Positions 1-10,453 of a stretch of DNA of 64,000 nucleotides are shown in pieces. The position numbers were made by a program, and so were the translations under genes. How positions within the stretch are numbered: the stretch's first letter is position 1; every line of letters starts with the position of its first letter. Source of the DNA: Takakia lepidozioides (Eukaryota; Streptophyta; Takakiopsida; Takakiales; Takakiaceae). The stretch spans positions 52,452,001-52,516,000 of the forward strand of contig CM060733.1 of assembly GCA_030704615.1 (NCBI GenBank). Reading direction: 5' to 3'. The notes under the pieces are model-generated. The model was not told where the DNA came from. It saw nothing but the letters and a program-made list of their open reading frames with translations, and did not search any database.

Positions 1-60
1 AGATTTGTTGGTAATGGCAACGTCTTTGGATGGCGGCTACAAATTGGAGCACCAAGCAAC

Positions 61-965
61 ATGAGGTGCAGTTACAATTCCGAGTTCTGTAGATATATAT
101 TCACTCTCACCCTCAACTCCAAATGTAGTATGTTTTGGTGCATATTAAATGGTTGCAGTGCATCTTTGTGTGGGCTTCAAACTGGCTTAGGTGTTTGGTT
201 TCGAAGTTTGGCAACCAGGATGGCTCCAATGAAGATGCATAAGGGTTTTAAGTACAAATACTTCTTCTCTGATCGTGTTCCAGGAGATGTGGCAGAGGAA
301 ATTGTTGGATCCCAATCCTCCAATTGTGTTGCTTCCAATTTTGAAGTGCATGAGGAAACTGACTGCGTGGTTGTTGACCCAGCTACTGATAAGGCTGATA
401 TAGAGTTGTCTAAGAAGGAAAAGAAAAGCTATGTGTTGAATCGTCATTTCGATGATACATAAGATACTAAATTGCCATGGGCTAAGTCTGTGCATGGTGA
501 GGATGATCGTGTGCACCACGTCAAGTGCAAGGTTTGTTCTTTTGTTGAGGGAAGGAACAAACTTTTGGTCCCAAAGTTAGACTCCCTTGGGAAATACGCT
601 GCTAGGCACAAGGCATTGGTTGCCATAAAGGATGTGAAGAAGAGAGAGTACTATTTTCTGAAAAACAACCTCCATACTCAAAGAGAAAAGGTCTATGCAG
701 CTAGTGCAGGCAGGGATTCCATTGCCCAACAAGTACAAGCTGACACCACTGTTGATAGAAAGAAGAAACTTGTTCAATTTACTACTGTCTTTACTTCATC
801 ACAACATGACAGACCTATGTGTGAGTATTCGTAGCATATGCAAAACTTGTTTAGGTTTTTGAAGGTCAGTAATAACCCAGTCAAGCATTGGTTTGACAAT
901 AGTGGGTAGGAGATGGCAGACCATTTTGGTGTTCTCACTGGTCGATAGTCTAGAACCGACCTAAG
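61..965 (+). pseudogene. hAT-type transposase relic, N-terminal zinc-finger part
   Basis: The plus frame starting at 61 reads as a decayed transposase N-terminus. A basic segment (MKMHKGFKYKYFF) and an acidic stretch lead into a BED-like zinc-finger block with the motif KCKVCSFVEGRNKLLVPKLD at about 525-585. Lys/Arg-rich sequence follows, and then MQNLFRFLKVSNNPVKHW at about 838-895. The frame is interrupted by in-frame stops at 460-462, 832-834 and 907-909, so it cannot be expressed whole. Plant hAT-like transposases have this order: zinc finger, linker, then catalytic core. The core is missing here, but a core piece that looks like the same family lies at 59029-59490. The hAT-type MITE at 1029 begins about 60 bases downstream. 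The family call rests on recognition of the motif pattern, not on a search. Confidence 0.55.
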
Positions 966-1028
966 TAGTTTTTGCAAGAATTTCTAGATTTGTTAACAGT
1001 CAGACAAATAAAATAAAAATGTCCATAC

Positions 1029-1654
1029 CAGTGTTGGACCGGTATATAGGTCCAACCCCGGGTAGGTAAGACCATTCCCGGCTGGTAGGTAGGCTGGCCA
1101 ATACCCCGGGCAATACCACTACGGGCAATATATATCTTACTCCACGTTGCGGAATATACCATACCCGACTGGTATTGCGAGGGACGAGATTGTTGTTGAT
1201 ACCAGTATTGTTGCGATGTGAGCCTCCAAACAGCACAGTAGTAATAGTAATAGTGATAGTAATAGTAATAGTAATAAGAATAGTAAAGATAATAGTAATA
1301 AAAATAAGGATAGTGATAATGATAGTAGTTGATAATAGTAGTGATAATAGCAGTAATATCAGTAGTAATTGTGATCCACGAAGGTCCTTTTATTTTTCAG
1401 GTTATTGAGTATTTTCTTGAATATATTGAATATTCTATATACCTATCCCGGAAATTTTCATATTCCCTCATATGAGATGGAAAAAAATAAGTATTGATAC
1501 CCTACTCTATACAGCCACAAATTTACGTTATTGATACCCCTCCTATACCCTACCCGCCCCCTTACCCCAATACCAGGACCATACCGGTCTTGGGAAATAT
1601 GGGCCCTTGTGACAAGTCTCGGTATCATATTTTTGTGATACCAATCCAAGACTG
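1029..1654. mobile_element. hAT-type MITE, long subfamily (626 bp)
   Basis: The left end reads CAGTGTTGGACCGGTATA and the right end GATACCAATCCAAGACTG, which are imperfect terminal inverted repeats. The flanks are GTCCATAC (1021-1028) and GTCCATAT (1655-1662), an 8-bp target duplication with one mismatch. An 8-bp duplication and termini starting CAG are typical of hAT elements. There is no transposase inside, so it is non-autonomous. The interior matches, in reverse orientation, the element at 56155-56841. It also holds an expanded TAG-rich microsatellite at about 1233-1360. Confidence 0.82.
1233..1360. repeat. TAG/GATAGT-rich microsatellite
   Basis: A run of degenerate TAG-type trinucleotides (AATAGTAATAGTGATAGT and variants) lies inside the MITE at 1029-1654. 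The related element at 56155 lacks an equivalent long tract, so the expansion happened after insertion. Confidence 0.8.
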
Positions 1655-1662
1655 GTCCATAT

Positions 1663-1889
1663 GCCTCTCTCACACATCTTCAATGTTTTAAGGGGCATGA
1701 ATTAAAAATTAAACTTGTGCAGGTTTTCAAAGCTGTCGTGCGCATACATATCGCTACACAACTACATCGTTGTCCCAAACCACACAACACATGTGCACAA
1801 CACATACTAGTATACCACTAGTCCAGCCACTAGTCCAACCACTAGGCTGCCACTATGCTGCCCACTATGGCAGTCACTAGTCCACCACA
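1663..1889. other. Gene-free spacer with short repeats
   Basis: No gene is visible. Repeated CCACTAGTCC-like units occupy about 1808-1885. About 45 bases at 1735-1780 are similar, in reverse orientation, to 63160-63210. Confidence 0.6.
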
Positions 1890-2123
1890 ATGATAAAGAA
1901 GAAGAATACAAGCACAAGCTCATGCGAGCTCATAAACCTGAAACATATATACTCTCATCACTCAAATACAAGTCAAGCCAAATGCACCCCACGCCATGGG
2001 GAATCCACACTACGGCGCCATAGCTAGGCACGGTGAGGCTCAACTCGAGAAAGATGAGCCTCCCGCGCTTGCCGTGAAGATAACCACTCCAGGGCCTAAA
2101 TCTACCTTGACCCCAATCCCATG
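1890..2123 (-). repeat. Dispersed repeat copy 1, possible LTR remnant of the methyltransferase-bearing element
   Basis: This segment is highly similar, in the same orientation, to 22558-22790. Shared landmarks are GATAAAGAAGAAGAATACAA at one end and AAGCGCGGGAGG on the minus strand near the other. On the minus strand it lies directly after the integrase fragment of the old retroelement, where 3' non-coding or LTR sequence would be expected. The second copy lies on the far side of both chromovirus insertions. Reading it as an LTR is inference; no TG...CA ends were found. Confidence 0.5.
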
Positions 2124-3444
2124 ATTGGTAAAGGATGCAACTGTGGTGTAGGGTAGTTGAATGAAGCACGCACCCTGTCACACACCATGCATCTAGCCAC
2201 AAACCATTTGCCCCTCTGTGTGCATACCATGCCACCAATACTGCCCCTGCAGTAAACTATGAGTGCGTCTCACTCCAAAATGCCCCAACTCCTCATGGGC
2301 ATGCCGCACTAACCGTGCACGTTCTGTTGGGTGAGGCACAATCCTCACCCAACTATCCTCCCATACTCGGAGCAGGTGTGTCCCCTCCCACTTGAACCTC
2401 TTGGCTCGTTGCAGGATCCGATCCCTCTATTTGGCAGTCACAGTGGCTACCGTGTCTCCAGTACGGAGGTAGTCTAACACAGCCAAATCCTCATGTTTAT
2501 CTCTGGCACCACCTGGCTCATCACTAGCCTCAGGGTTCCCAGACACTCTGTCTACAGTCATCCCTGTTGTAGGTCCAACCTGCCAAGGCTCCAAATTGTC
2601 CTCCGTAACTGCAACTTTAAGTCCAACAGACTTAGAGGTAGGAGACGCGTTCCGTGGTTGCTATACTGCAACCTCTTGAGCAATGCCCATTGCCTGCTTT
2701 GTCAATGACAATGCCTCATCCTGCCCCATCATCTCATCTTTAAGGACCTCCTCAACCCGAGAAGAATCCCTATTATCATCCATCGCCGCCGCCTTGGCTG
2801 CCAACTCCATCTGAACCTCGAGCACCTCCCATGTGTGCCATGGATGTCTGCACCCCGTGGTCATTGCCTGCTCGCCCCCACTCACTGCTTGTACCGTCTC
2901 GGTAGGCAGGGAGTCTGTCAAGGGACATGTAGTGGGAGAAGTTGTCTGCAACCTGCGCTGCTCAGCCATACTCAGGCTAATGATCTAGGTCAAGCAATTG
3001 AGATCCATTGCTTGCCCCAACACCTGATGACATGATGCCTCAGAAAGAGAATGCACCGCCGTGGTCCCAGTGGAAAAACCCGTAGCCCGCTTGCGCTCAT
3101 CGGTATTAGGCTCCACTAACTGCTGCAACTAAGCATCCCATAGGAGGCCAGGTCCACTATCCCGGAAAGCTTGCGATCTTGGGAAGCTGAGTAGTGTAGG
3201 TAGTGCTGCTCGTGGTTGACCCACCTTGTTGACCACTGCCAAAGGCAAACGGTCATCGTGTCTCACACGCTGAGACTGCCTTCCTATGTCCAAAATGCTA
3301 TCCACCGTGAGGTGTGCTGGTCGCTGCACCCCATCAAATGCATGCTTGAGCAGTGCGGGTGACATCAAGTTAGTCGACCATAGCCGTAGACGATGAGCCC
3401 GTAACCCCACTGCAGCTGCATCCAACAACACTGCTGACCCAAGC
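2124..3444 (-). pseudogene. Ty3/gypsy pol relic: C-terminal C5-DNA methyltransferase half plus integrase zinc finger
   Basis: Reading the minus strand from 3444 downward, one frame carries the C-terminal half of a cytosine-5 methyltransferase. GLRAHRLRLWSTN (about 3400-3360) resembles motif VIII. PNTDERKRATGFSTGTT with LGQAMDLNCLT (about 3100-2980) resembles motifs IX and X. The same frame runs through a linker of roughly 200 residues into RILQRAKRFKWEG and then HEELGHFGVRRTHSLLQ, YWWHGM and CMVCDRVRASF (about 2330-2170), the HHCC integrase zinc finger of Ty3/gypsy elements. The finger's last part needs a frame change near 2200. In-frame stops occur within the methyltransferase end, at the linker start and in the linker. 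The integrase core is missing. The 5' continuation is at 10454-10752, separated by the chromovirus insertion. This is a dead copy; the domain order in the live family is inferred. Confidence 0.78.
3440..3444. repeat. Target-site duplication CAAGC (left) of chromovirus 1
   Basis: CAAGC immediately precedes the LTR start TGTCGCGG. The identical CAAGC follows the right LTR at 10454-10458. Five bases is the usual Ty3/gypsy duplication length. Confidence 0.93.
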
Positions 3445-4191
3445 TGTCGCGGCCCTTTGCCTTGAGGGCAGGGGGTCGGGACACATCAGGGGCTGCCCCT
3501 GTGGTGGGGGCAGCGGCAGCGATAGGTATGGGGGGGCTGAGCACCCTTGAGTGCCCAAGCACTCAGGGAAGCGGAGGCGCTCACTAGGTGGAGCCCCGCA
3601 CACCGGGTTGCGGTGGGGGTGGCTCCACAAGCGGTGGGGTTGGCTCCACAAGGGTGGTGGTAGCTTAGTGGGACTTAGTGGGGTGGCATAGGACTCACCA
3701 TGGGGCGGAGACCTCGTGGTGGGAGTCGTGGGGAGTCTTGGGACTCATCACGGTCCATAGGGGCCGTGGTGAGCGGGCCAAGACTCACCGCGACTCACCA
3801 CCGGGAGTCGAGGGTTTTCGTGGTGGTTCGCCATAAAATGGCATGGCTGGTTGTGAACCCCCGCGGACAGCTACAGAAGTATATATAGGGAGTAGTAACC
3901 CCGAGAACGGTGCAAGCCCGTTGGTGACCAAAAACTAGTGAGTAAGCGAGCGAGCCGGAAAGCGACCAAAGAGTGGGGAGCTGTTCCGGACTGCCATCTA
4001 CCAAAGGGAATTCTCCTAGTCCCAAAGAGGTGGAGGGTTTAGAAGGAAGCGAAGGGGGGACCGTTATGTCCCGGTGAGCAGCCGAAGCTCCAAGTTGGCC
4101 CGGGCGGCCAGGTTGGGAGTCAGGCGCGCGCATCAAAGCGAGTAACTATGACTTGAAGGGGAGCTTACCGGAGTGAGTGTGGTGCGCGACA
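3445..4191 (+). repeat. Left LTR of chromovirus 1
   Basis: It begins TGTCGCGGCCC and ends GTGCGCGACA, giving the terminal inverted repeat TGTCGCG/CGCGACA. It is 747 bp, against 749 bp for the right LTR. A TATA-like ATATATAGG at about 3880 is the likely core promoter; transcription would start shortly after it. Confidence 0.95.
3879..3888 (+). promoter_or_regulatory. Putative LTR TATA box
   Basis: GTATATATAGG lies about 310 bases before the LTR end and is preserved in all four LTR copies (here, about 10145, 13750 and 19990). Assignment as the promoter is by motif and position. Confidence 0.5.
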
Positions 4192-4192
4192 T

Positions 4193-4204
4193 TGGTATCA
4201 GAGC
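4193..4204 (+). other. Primer-binding site, initiator methionine tRNA type
   Basis: TGGTATCAGAGC starts one base after the LTR. It is the standard plant retrotransposon site complementary to the 3' end of initiator tRNA-Met. The same site is found at 14057-14068 in the second element. Confidence 0.9.
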
Positions 4205-4241
4205 TTAGAGTTCAGTACGCGATCGTCCTTGGGGCCTCATC

Positions 4242-5495
4242 ATGGGGTCGGGCAAGCCGAAGCGAAAGCGGAACGGCCCAAAAGATGATGATCCCGGTGA
4301 GCCCGATGGGGGCGACGTGTCACCGAGGCGGCCGTTTGAGGAAGCGATGAATGTTTCCGAAAACGAGTCCGCTCAGGAGCGGGAGGAATCCGAGGAGTCG
4401 GAGCCCGAGGAATCCTTGAGAGCTCCGACAAACCAAGAGATGCCTCCCATGCCGGCAGCCTTTTGGGAAGGGTTGTTGGCGCAGTTTGGCGGGACGTTGA
4501 AAGACGTGTTGAAGGCGGCTAATGCCACTTCCACTAAGGCAAAGTTTAAGGTGAAGCCTAAGGAACCCGGCACCTTCGAGGGCGTTCGAAACCGGAAGGC
4601 ACTCAACACCTGGCTCCTGGAGCTAGAGCAGTACTTCCGGGCGGCCAAGTTGAGTGACGAGGATCGGGTGGAAGTGGCTCCCACCTATTTGAGGGGCTAT
4701 GCTCAACAATGGTGGCAGAAACGCCTTCACGACCGAGGCCCAAGCCCGGAAACCTTGAACTGGAGTGGGTTCAAGGAATTGATGAAGAGACAGTTTGTGC
4801 CCCTCAACGCGTCCTGGCTTGCCCGGGACAAGATGAGGAATTTGAAGCAAACAGATGACATTCGGGGGTACGTCCAGGCTTTCAATGTGCTGTTGCTCGA
4901 AGTCGCGGACATGGCAGAACCAGAAATGGTCTTCAACTTTGTGGCGGGACTGGCCCCATGGGCCAGGCGGAAGTTGGAGGAGAAGCCACCCAAGACTTTG
5001 AACGAGGCAATTGAGAGGGCTGAATGTTTCTCGGATGTCCCTAGGGGTGAAAGACAAGGCCGTACGGAGCTGAACCACAAGAAGACCCGGCGGGAAGGTG
5101 ACTCCTTCCGACCGGAAAAGAAGTGGGATAGGCCACGCGGCGATAATGGCATGTGGAAATCGAAGGGAGGGCCTTCGTACGTCAAGGCGGCACCCGGTGC
5201 TCCGAAAGGAAAAGCGGGTGGAGCGGCTTATGGCGGACAGAAGGCGACCTTTGATGGAGTGTGTTTCAATTGCGGGGAGCCCGGGCACATGGCCAAGAAG
5301 TGCACGAAGCCCCGGCAATTGAACATGACTCGGGCGACCACGGAGCTGTCGGAAGATACCATCAGTCGCTTGGTGGAAGCGGTAGTCGCCAGGACTTGCA
5401 AGGTAGGCAACTATTCTTGTGAGTTGTATCAGGAAACTGGCGCCTGCGAAAGGGAGTCAGTTATTGTTCGTGGATGGGATAATATCCGGAACTAA
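4242..5495 (+). CDS. Gag of chromovirus 1
   Basis: The 417-residue open frame starts at the first ATG after the primer site. A charged N-terminus rich in Glu, Ser and Pro (residues 1-70) is followed by the retrotransposon gag core (about 105-265, with [20 protein letters not shown] and AQQWWQKRL). A basic linker leads to a CCHC zinc knuckle, [14 protein letters not shown], at residues 341-354. Gag forms the virus-like particle and binds element RNA. The last residues after about 5444 are out of frame: the sister element has two more bases here and runs straight into protease, so gag and protease probably belong to one polyprotein. Confidence 0.93.
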   Translation: MGSGKPKRKRNGPKDDDPGEPDGGDVSPRRPFEEAMNVSENESAQEREESEESEPEESLRAPTNQEMPPMPAAFWEGLLAQFGGTLKDVLKAANATSTKAKFKVKPKEPGTFEGVRNRKALNTWLLELEQYFRAAKLSDEDRVEVAPTYLRGYAQQWWQKRLHDRGPSPETLNWSGFKELMKRQFVPLNASWLARDKMRNLKQTDDIRGYVQAFNVLLLEVADMAEPEMVFNFVAGLAPWARRKLEEKPPKTLNEAIERAECFSDVPRGERQGRTELNHKKTRREGDSFRPEKKWDRPRGDNGMWKSKGGPSYVKAAPGAPKGKAGGAAYGGQKATFDGVCFNCGEPGHMAKKCTKPRQLNMTRATTELSEDTISRLVEAVVARTCKVGNYSCELYQETGACERESVIVRGWDNIRN

Positions 5496-5856
5496 CGTGT
5501 CGTTGTTGGTGGACACAGGAGCGTCGCACTCCTTCATGACGCCGGTGGCGGCGCGAAAGTTGGGACTCCCGACAAGTGACGTGGGGGCCTCTATTGAGGT
5601 GCGCTCTGCCAAAGGAGAACCTCAGTTGGCGACAAGGTTGGCGTTTGATGTTCCTCTTCAACTGGGGAGTTGGGAGGGACGTGAGAACTTCACTATCTGC
5701 GAGATCGATGGAGTGGATCTCATTTTAGGGATGACCTTTTTGAGCAAATCCGGAGCGGTCATAGATGGCCGCAAGAGAGTAGTCACGCTGCCATGTGGGA
5801 ATGGTGGCGAGGTTTTACGAGTGTCAGAAACGCCCAAATCCGTGGAGGGCGAATAA
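5450..5856 (+). CDS. Aspartic protease region of chromovirus 1 (frame broken at both ends)
   Basis: The frame contains [12 protein letters not shown] at about 5505-5540, the DTG active site of retroviral-type aspartic proteases, and later [14 protein letters not shown], the conserved second half. It cleaves the element polyprotein. It is open from 5419, but the residues before about 5450 belong to the gag frame read out of phase. At about 5849 one G fewer than in the sister element ends the frame early and shifts it away from pol. Confidence 0.88.
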
Positions 5857-8801
5857 ACCTTCTGTCAGCAAAGGAGTGGGCCGTGGAGGAGGCACACGAG
5901 TCCCAGTTTTTGCTTTACATTAGAGAAGTGAAAGGAGAAGGCGATGGGGAGCCGAGCCCAGATTGGATCAAGGGGATTTTGGAGAAATACCAGGATGTGA
6001 TGCCGGAGGATTTACCAAGCGGCTTGCCACCGCGAAGAGGAGTTGACCACAAGATTGAGGTGATACCGGGATCGGGACCGCCTGCCAAGGCGCCCTACCG
6101 GTTGAGCCACAGAGAGTTGGTCGAGCTGAAGACTCAGCTCAAGGATCTAATGTCAAAGGGGTACATCCGGCCGAGTAAGTCACCTTACGGAGCCCCGGTG
6201 CTATTTGCAGACAAGAAGGATGGGACGCTGCGGATGTGTGTCGATTACAGGGCTCTGAATAAGGTGACTATCAAAAACCGGTACCCTTTGCCAAGGATCG
6301 ACGACCTCTTCGATCGGTTGGCAGGAGCGAAGTATTTCAGCCGGATCGACTTGCGCTCCGGCTATCACCAAATTCGGGTGGCAGAAGGAGATGAGGAGAA
6401 GACCGCGTGCAGGACAAGGTATGGTTCATATGAGTTCTTGGTGATGCCTTTTGGGCTCACCAATGCACCAGCGACATTTAGCACGCTGATGAACAGCCTT
6501 TTCCAGGAGTGGTTGGATGACTTTGTGATCGTGTACATCGACGACATCTTGGTGTACTCGAAAACAAAGGAGGAGCACCTGGAGCACCTCAAAAGGGTGT
6601 TCCAAAAATTGCGAGAAGGGAAGCTGTATGCCAAAGCTTCAAAGTGCGAATTCGGGGTCACAAAAGTGGAGTTCTTGGGGCATGTGATTACACAGGATGG
6701 GATCAAAATGGATGACAGAAAGGTGAGGGCGATCTTGGACTGGGAGCCTCCGACTTCGGTCCCGGGAGTGCGATCCTTCCTAGGACTCGCCTCCTATTAC
6801 CGGAAGTATGTGAGAAATTTCGCCAAGATCGCGGGGCCGCTGTCGGACCTTCTGTGTAAATCCAAAGTCTGGGTATGGAACACATTTTGTGGCCAAGCTT
6901 TTGCTGAATTGAAGCAGCGGATGACGGAAGCTCCAGTCTTGAAAATCCCGGAGTTCGATCGTCCGTTTGAGATTCATACAGATGCATCGGACTTCGCAAT
7001 TGGGGGTGTACTTATGCAAGATGGACGTCCAGTGGCTTACGAAAGTAAGAAACTGAATGAAGTGGAGCGACGGTGGCCGACGCACGAAAAAGAGATGAAG
7101 GCGGTGGTGCATTGCCTTGAACTCTGGCGCCACTATGTTGGTTCCAACCCAGTGAAGGTGTTCACGGACAATGTCACGGTGAAGTATTTTGCCACGCAGC
7201 CCAAGTTGTCCCCAAAACAACTTAGGTGGCAAGATACTTTGGCAGTGTTCGACGTGGATATCCAGTACAAACCGGGACGGGACAATGTGGTGGCCGATGC
7301 TTTAAGTAGAAAGCAGCAGCTCTTGTTGGTGTACAAGGGCGAGACGGCGCTCCAAAGGAAGATCCGGAAGGCTTGCCGGAAGGATGAGCTGGCAAAGTGC
7401 GTGATGCAGGACTTGAGAATGGGGGTTAAATCGCAGTTCCACTTGCAAAACGGACTGCTCCGGTATAAGCAAAAACGTCTCTATGTGCCAAAGGGAGGGA
7501 TCAGGGATAGCCTCTTGAGAGAATGCCATGATAGCCCGCTTGCGGGCCACGGTGGAGCCAAGCGCACTGCGGCACTCTTGAAGAAAGAGTATTTCTGGCC
7601 CAAACTGAGGGAGGAGGCAGAGGAGTATGTCAAGACATGCACCACATGCCAACAAAACCGGAGCGAGTACAAAAAGCAAGCGGGGCTGTTACAACCCTTG
7701 CCGATTCCAGAGGGGACTTGGGAAAGCGTCTCGATGGATTTCATGACTGCTATGCCGCTGTCAAAAGGATTCGATGCAATCATGGTGGTGGTAGATAGGT
7801 TCAGTAAAATGGCCCATTTCATCCCCACCAAGGAGACGGCAACGGCGCAGGAGACAGGGCGACTTTACTTCGCCCACGTCTTAAAGCATCATGGAGTCCC
7901 GAAGGATATTGTCTCGGACCGCGATCCAAAGTTTACGAGTAAATTCTGGAGAGCACTTTGGAAGAAGATGGGGACGAGGCTGAAGATGAGCACCGCCTTC
8001 CGACCTACGACGGACGGCCAAACGGAAAGAGTGAATTCCGTAGTGAAGCAATTCTTGCGGAATTACGTGTCGGCAGACCAATCAGACTGGATGGAACACT
8101 TAGACGCGGCAGAGTTCTGTTATAATAACACAGAACACTCCGCGACGGGAGTTTCCCCTTTTGTGTTGGTCTATGGAAAAGCACCTCTGGTGCCGACAAG
8201 TTGGGCCGCCCAGGACGTTGAGGAACCGGCAGTAGCGGCGGTACTGGAAGAACGCGAGCGTTTGTTGAAGCTCGCAAAGTACAACATTGCCAAAGCTAGG
8301 AAACGGTATGAAAGGCAGGCGAATCGGAAGCGGAGGGAAGTGAAGTTTGAGGCAGGCACAGAGGTCTGGTTGAACATCAAGAATTTTCGACTACCTCCGG
8401 AAGTGAGTCCGAAGTTCGTACCTCCGTATGCGGGTCCCTTTCGCATTCGGAGGGTTATGAATGAGGATGTGTATGAATTGGAGCTGCCGGCAAACAGCAA
8501 GGTGCACCCAGTATTCCATGTCTCCCTTTTGAAGCCTTACTTCAAAGATGAAGCACGTCCGAATCGGCAGCAAGTGTTGCGTCCGCCACCTATGCTGTTG
8601 GATCATGAAAATGAACCTGAGTACGAGGTGGAGGCAATACTTAAGTCGAGGAGGTTCAAGAACCGAGAAACGGAGTATCTCGTCAAATGGAAGGGCTATC
8701 ATCTTGTGGAGGCATCTTGGGTGCGTGCCTCAGAAATGGGAAACGCATCCGAGGCACTTGCAGCGTTCGAAGGGCGACCTCAAAAGCGGAAGAAACGTTG
8801 A
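5793..8801 (+). CDS. Pol of chromovirus 1: reverse transcriptase, RNase H, integrase, chromodomain
   Basis: This is a long open frame of 1002 residues; genuine pol sequence begins near 5850 ([12 protein letters not shown]). Reverse transcriptase spans about residues 95-300, with [20 protein letters not shown] and the catalytic YIDD at 248-251. RNase H begins at [12 protein letters not shown] (Asp near 397). The integrase zinc finger runs from [10 protein letters not shown] (about 579) to CTTCQQ (about 616). The core has [15 protein letters not shown] and TERVNS, the expected D, D and E. The C-terminus (about 940-995, [11 protein letters not shown] and YLVKWKGY) is a chromodomain, which in chromoviruses binds marked histones and guides integration. 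No internal stop is present, so this copy may be catalytically competent. Confidence 0.95.
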   Translation: MWEWWRGFTSVRNAQIRGGRINLLSAKEWAVEEAHESQFLLYIREVKGEGDGEPSPDWIKGILEKYQDVMPEDLPSGLPPRRGVDHKIEVIPGSGPPAKAPYRLSHRELVELKTQLKDLMSKGYIRPSKSPYGAPVLFADKKDGTLRMCVDYRALNKVTIKNRYPLPRIDDLFDRLAGAKYFSRIDLRSGYHQIRVAEGDEEKTACRTRYGSYEFLVMPFGLTNAPATFSTLMNSLFQEWLDDFVIVYIDDILVYSKTKEEHLEHLKRVFQKLREGKLYAKASKCEFGVTKVEFLGHVITQDGIKMDDRKVRAILDWEPPTSVPGVRSFLGLASYYRKYVRNFAKIAGPLSDLLCKSKVWVWNTFCGQAFAELKQRMTEAPVLKIPEFDRPFEIHTDASDFAIGGVLMQDGRPVAYESKKLNEVERRWPTHEKEMKAVVHCLELWRHYVGSNPVKVFTDNVTVKYFATQPKLSPKQLRWQDTLAVFDVDIQYKPGRDNVVADALSRKQQLLLVYKGETALQRKIRKACRKDELAKCVMQDLRMGVKSQFHLQNGLLRYKQKRLYVPKGGIRDSLLRECHDSPLAGHGGAKRTAALLKKEYFWPKLREEAEEYVKTCTTCQQNRSEYKKQAGLLQPLPIPEGTWESVSMDFMTAMPLSKGFDAIMVVVDRFSKMAHFIPTKETATAQETGRLYFAHVLKHHGVPKDIVSDRDPKFTSKFWRALWKKMGTRLKMSTAFRPTTDGQTERVNSVVKQFLRNYVSADQSDWMEHLDAAEFCYNNTEHSATGVSPFVLVYGKAPLVPTSWAAQDVEEPAVAAVLEERERLLKLAKYNIAKARKRYERQANRKRREVKFEAGTEVWLNIKNFRLPPEVSPKFVPPYAGPFRIRRVMNEDVYELELPANSKVHPVFHVSLLKPYFKDEARPNRQQVLRPPPMLLDHENEPEYEVEAILKSRRFKNRETEYLVKWKGYHLVEASWVRASEMGNASEALAAFEGRPQKRKKR

Positions 8802-9704
8802 TGGGGACATCAACCTTGGAGCGTGGGGGAGGAAATGCATGCTTAGCCCGGTTTAGCTAGCTCAGGAATCCGATTGCAAAAACTTGTATTGTACAAAAAT
8901 TTGTTATAAAGGAAATGGGTTCCAAATATTGTGCGTCCTATTGTGTTTGGAATGGTGATGCATGGTGTGGTTGGCTAGTGTGTAGAATGCATGCTAGCTT
9001 ACAAAAGTGGGAGAGGTAAATTGGGTAATCGTGTGTTTGCGCAGTGCCGAAATCGGGTGACTCCCATCCAGGGGCAAGGAAACTTGCGCCTTCTTTGGGA
9101 GTTCACGTGCTAGTGCGCACCTGGCGCGTGCGCGTACTATAACTGCGCTACCGAGGGGGTTGCCTTGTAGTGCGGGCTAACGCGGAAGCTACGTGCTTCC
9201 GTTCACGTACTATAATCGTGTAGCCTCGGGACGAAGTCGTAGTGCGGCTTCGGCGTGTTCCCGTACCTCAGGCCAGCATTCCAAGGCGGACCCAATTGTA
9301 GTGATTGGGGCGCACGGTTGGTTCAAGGTTATCTTCCTAGTCAAAGAGGGTTCCAGGTGAACCCTTGCTCAAGGTGATGCCAAAAGCGGCATCATGAGCG
9401 ATCGCAAGCAATGTTGTTGCAGTAAGGCGATTCGATCCTCGGGGAGGATCGTTCCTTGGCCTTGAAGTAGGCCAAGAAGAGTGCACTGGAGGAGCTGGAG
9501 AGGCTCCACCCTTGGCCGGGACTTGGAGGAAGTCGGCCGAACTAGCTAGTGGAGAGTAGAGTCAAGTGTGGGGTTTGGTTCTTTGCCATGGGACGCCATG
9601 GTACAGAAACAAACTCCTTGATGTGGGACGCCACAACTTGGATGTTCGTTTCTACAAAATGGACAAGTCGATGAGGACATCGACTCCCTGTTGGTAGGGG
9701 TGTG
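8802..9704 (+). other. 3' untranslated region of chromovirus 1
   Basis: About 900 bases between the pol stop and the right LTR have no coding sequence. They contain a duplicated motif (GCGTACTATAACTGCGCTACCGAGG near 9130 and a relative near 9205) and are conserved in the second element. A short purine-rich run, GGTAGGGGTG, just before the LTR is the only candidate polypurine tract. Confidence 0.75.
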
Positions 9705-10453
9705 TGTCGCGGCCCTTTGCCTTGAGGGCAGGGGGTCGGGACACATCAGGGGCTGCCCCTGTGGTGGGGGGCAGCGGCAGCGATAGGTATGGGGGGCTGA
9801 AGCACCCTTGAGTGCCCAAAGCACTCAGGGAAGCGGAGGCGCTCACTAGGTGGAGCCCCGCACACCGGGTTGCGGTGGGGGTGGCTCCACAAGCGGTGGG
9901 GTTGGCTCCACAAGGGTGGTGGTAGCTTAGTGGGACTTAGTGGGGGTGGCATAGGACTCACCATGGGGGCGGAGACCTCGTGGTGGGAGTCGTGGGGAGT
10001 CTTGGGACTCATCACGGTCCATAGGGGCCGTGGTGAGCGGGCCAAGACTCACCGCGACTCACCACCGGGAGTCGAGGGTTTTCGTGGTGGTTCGCCATAA
10101 AATGGCATGGCTGGTTTGTGGAACCCCCGCGGACAGCTACAGAAGTATATATAGGGAGTAGTAACCCGAGAACGGTGCAAGCCCGTTGGTGACCAAAAAC
10201 TAGTGAGTAAGCGAGCGAGCCGGAAAGCGACCAAAGAGTGGGGAGCTGTTCCGGACTGCCATCTACCAAAGGGAATTCTCCTAGTCCCAAAGAGGTGGAG
10301 GGTTTAGAAGGAAGCGAAGGGGGGACCGTTATGTCCCGGTGAGCAGCCGAAGCTCCAAGTTGGCCCGGGCGGCCAGGTTGGGAGTCAGGCGCGCGCATCA
10401 AAGCGAGTAACTATGACTTGAAGGGGGAGCTTACCGGAGTGAGGTGCGCGACA
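9705..10453 (+). repeat. Right LTR of chromovirus 1
   Basis: It is 749 bp with the same ends as the left LTR (TGTCGCGG...GCGCGACA). Differences from the left copy are mainly one-base changes in G, A or C runs, plus a small change near the end (GTGAGGTG against GTGAGTGTGGTG). Confidence 0.95.

Larger units (their letters stand above)
3445..10453 (+). mobile_element. Chromovirus 1: near-complete Ty3/gypsy LTR retrotransposon (7.0 kb)
   Basis: This is a full-length element with LTRs at 3445-4191 and 9705-10453, a primer-binding site, a gag with a zinc knuckle, a protease, and a pol with reverse transcriptase, RNase H, integrase and C-terminal chromodomain. A perfect CAAGC duplication flanks it. 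It sits inside the methyltransferase relic, splitting it. The two LTRs differ almost only by single-base homopolymer length changes, so insertion was recent. Two small frame breaks separate gag, protease and pol. The sister copy at 13405-20297 is intact at both places, so these breaks may be recent mutations or sequence errors. Confidence 0.97.

Noticed and set aside
4623-5318. 231-residue open frame antisense to gag, and many similar antisense frames over both chromoviruses
   Set aside because: They mirror well-supported gag/pol frames, recur in both copies only because the sense strand is conserved, and have no domains.
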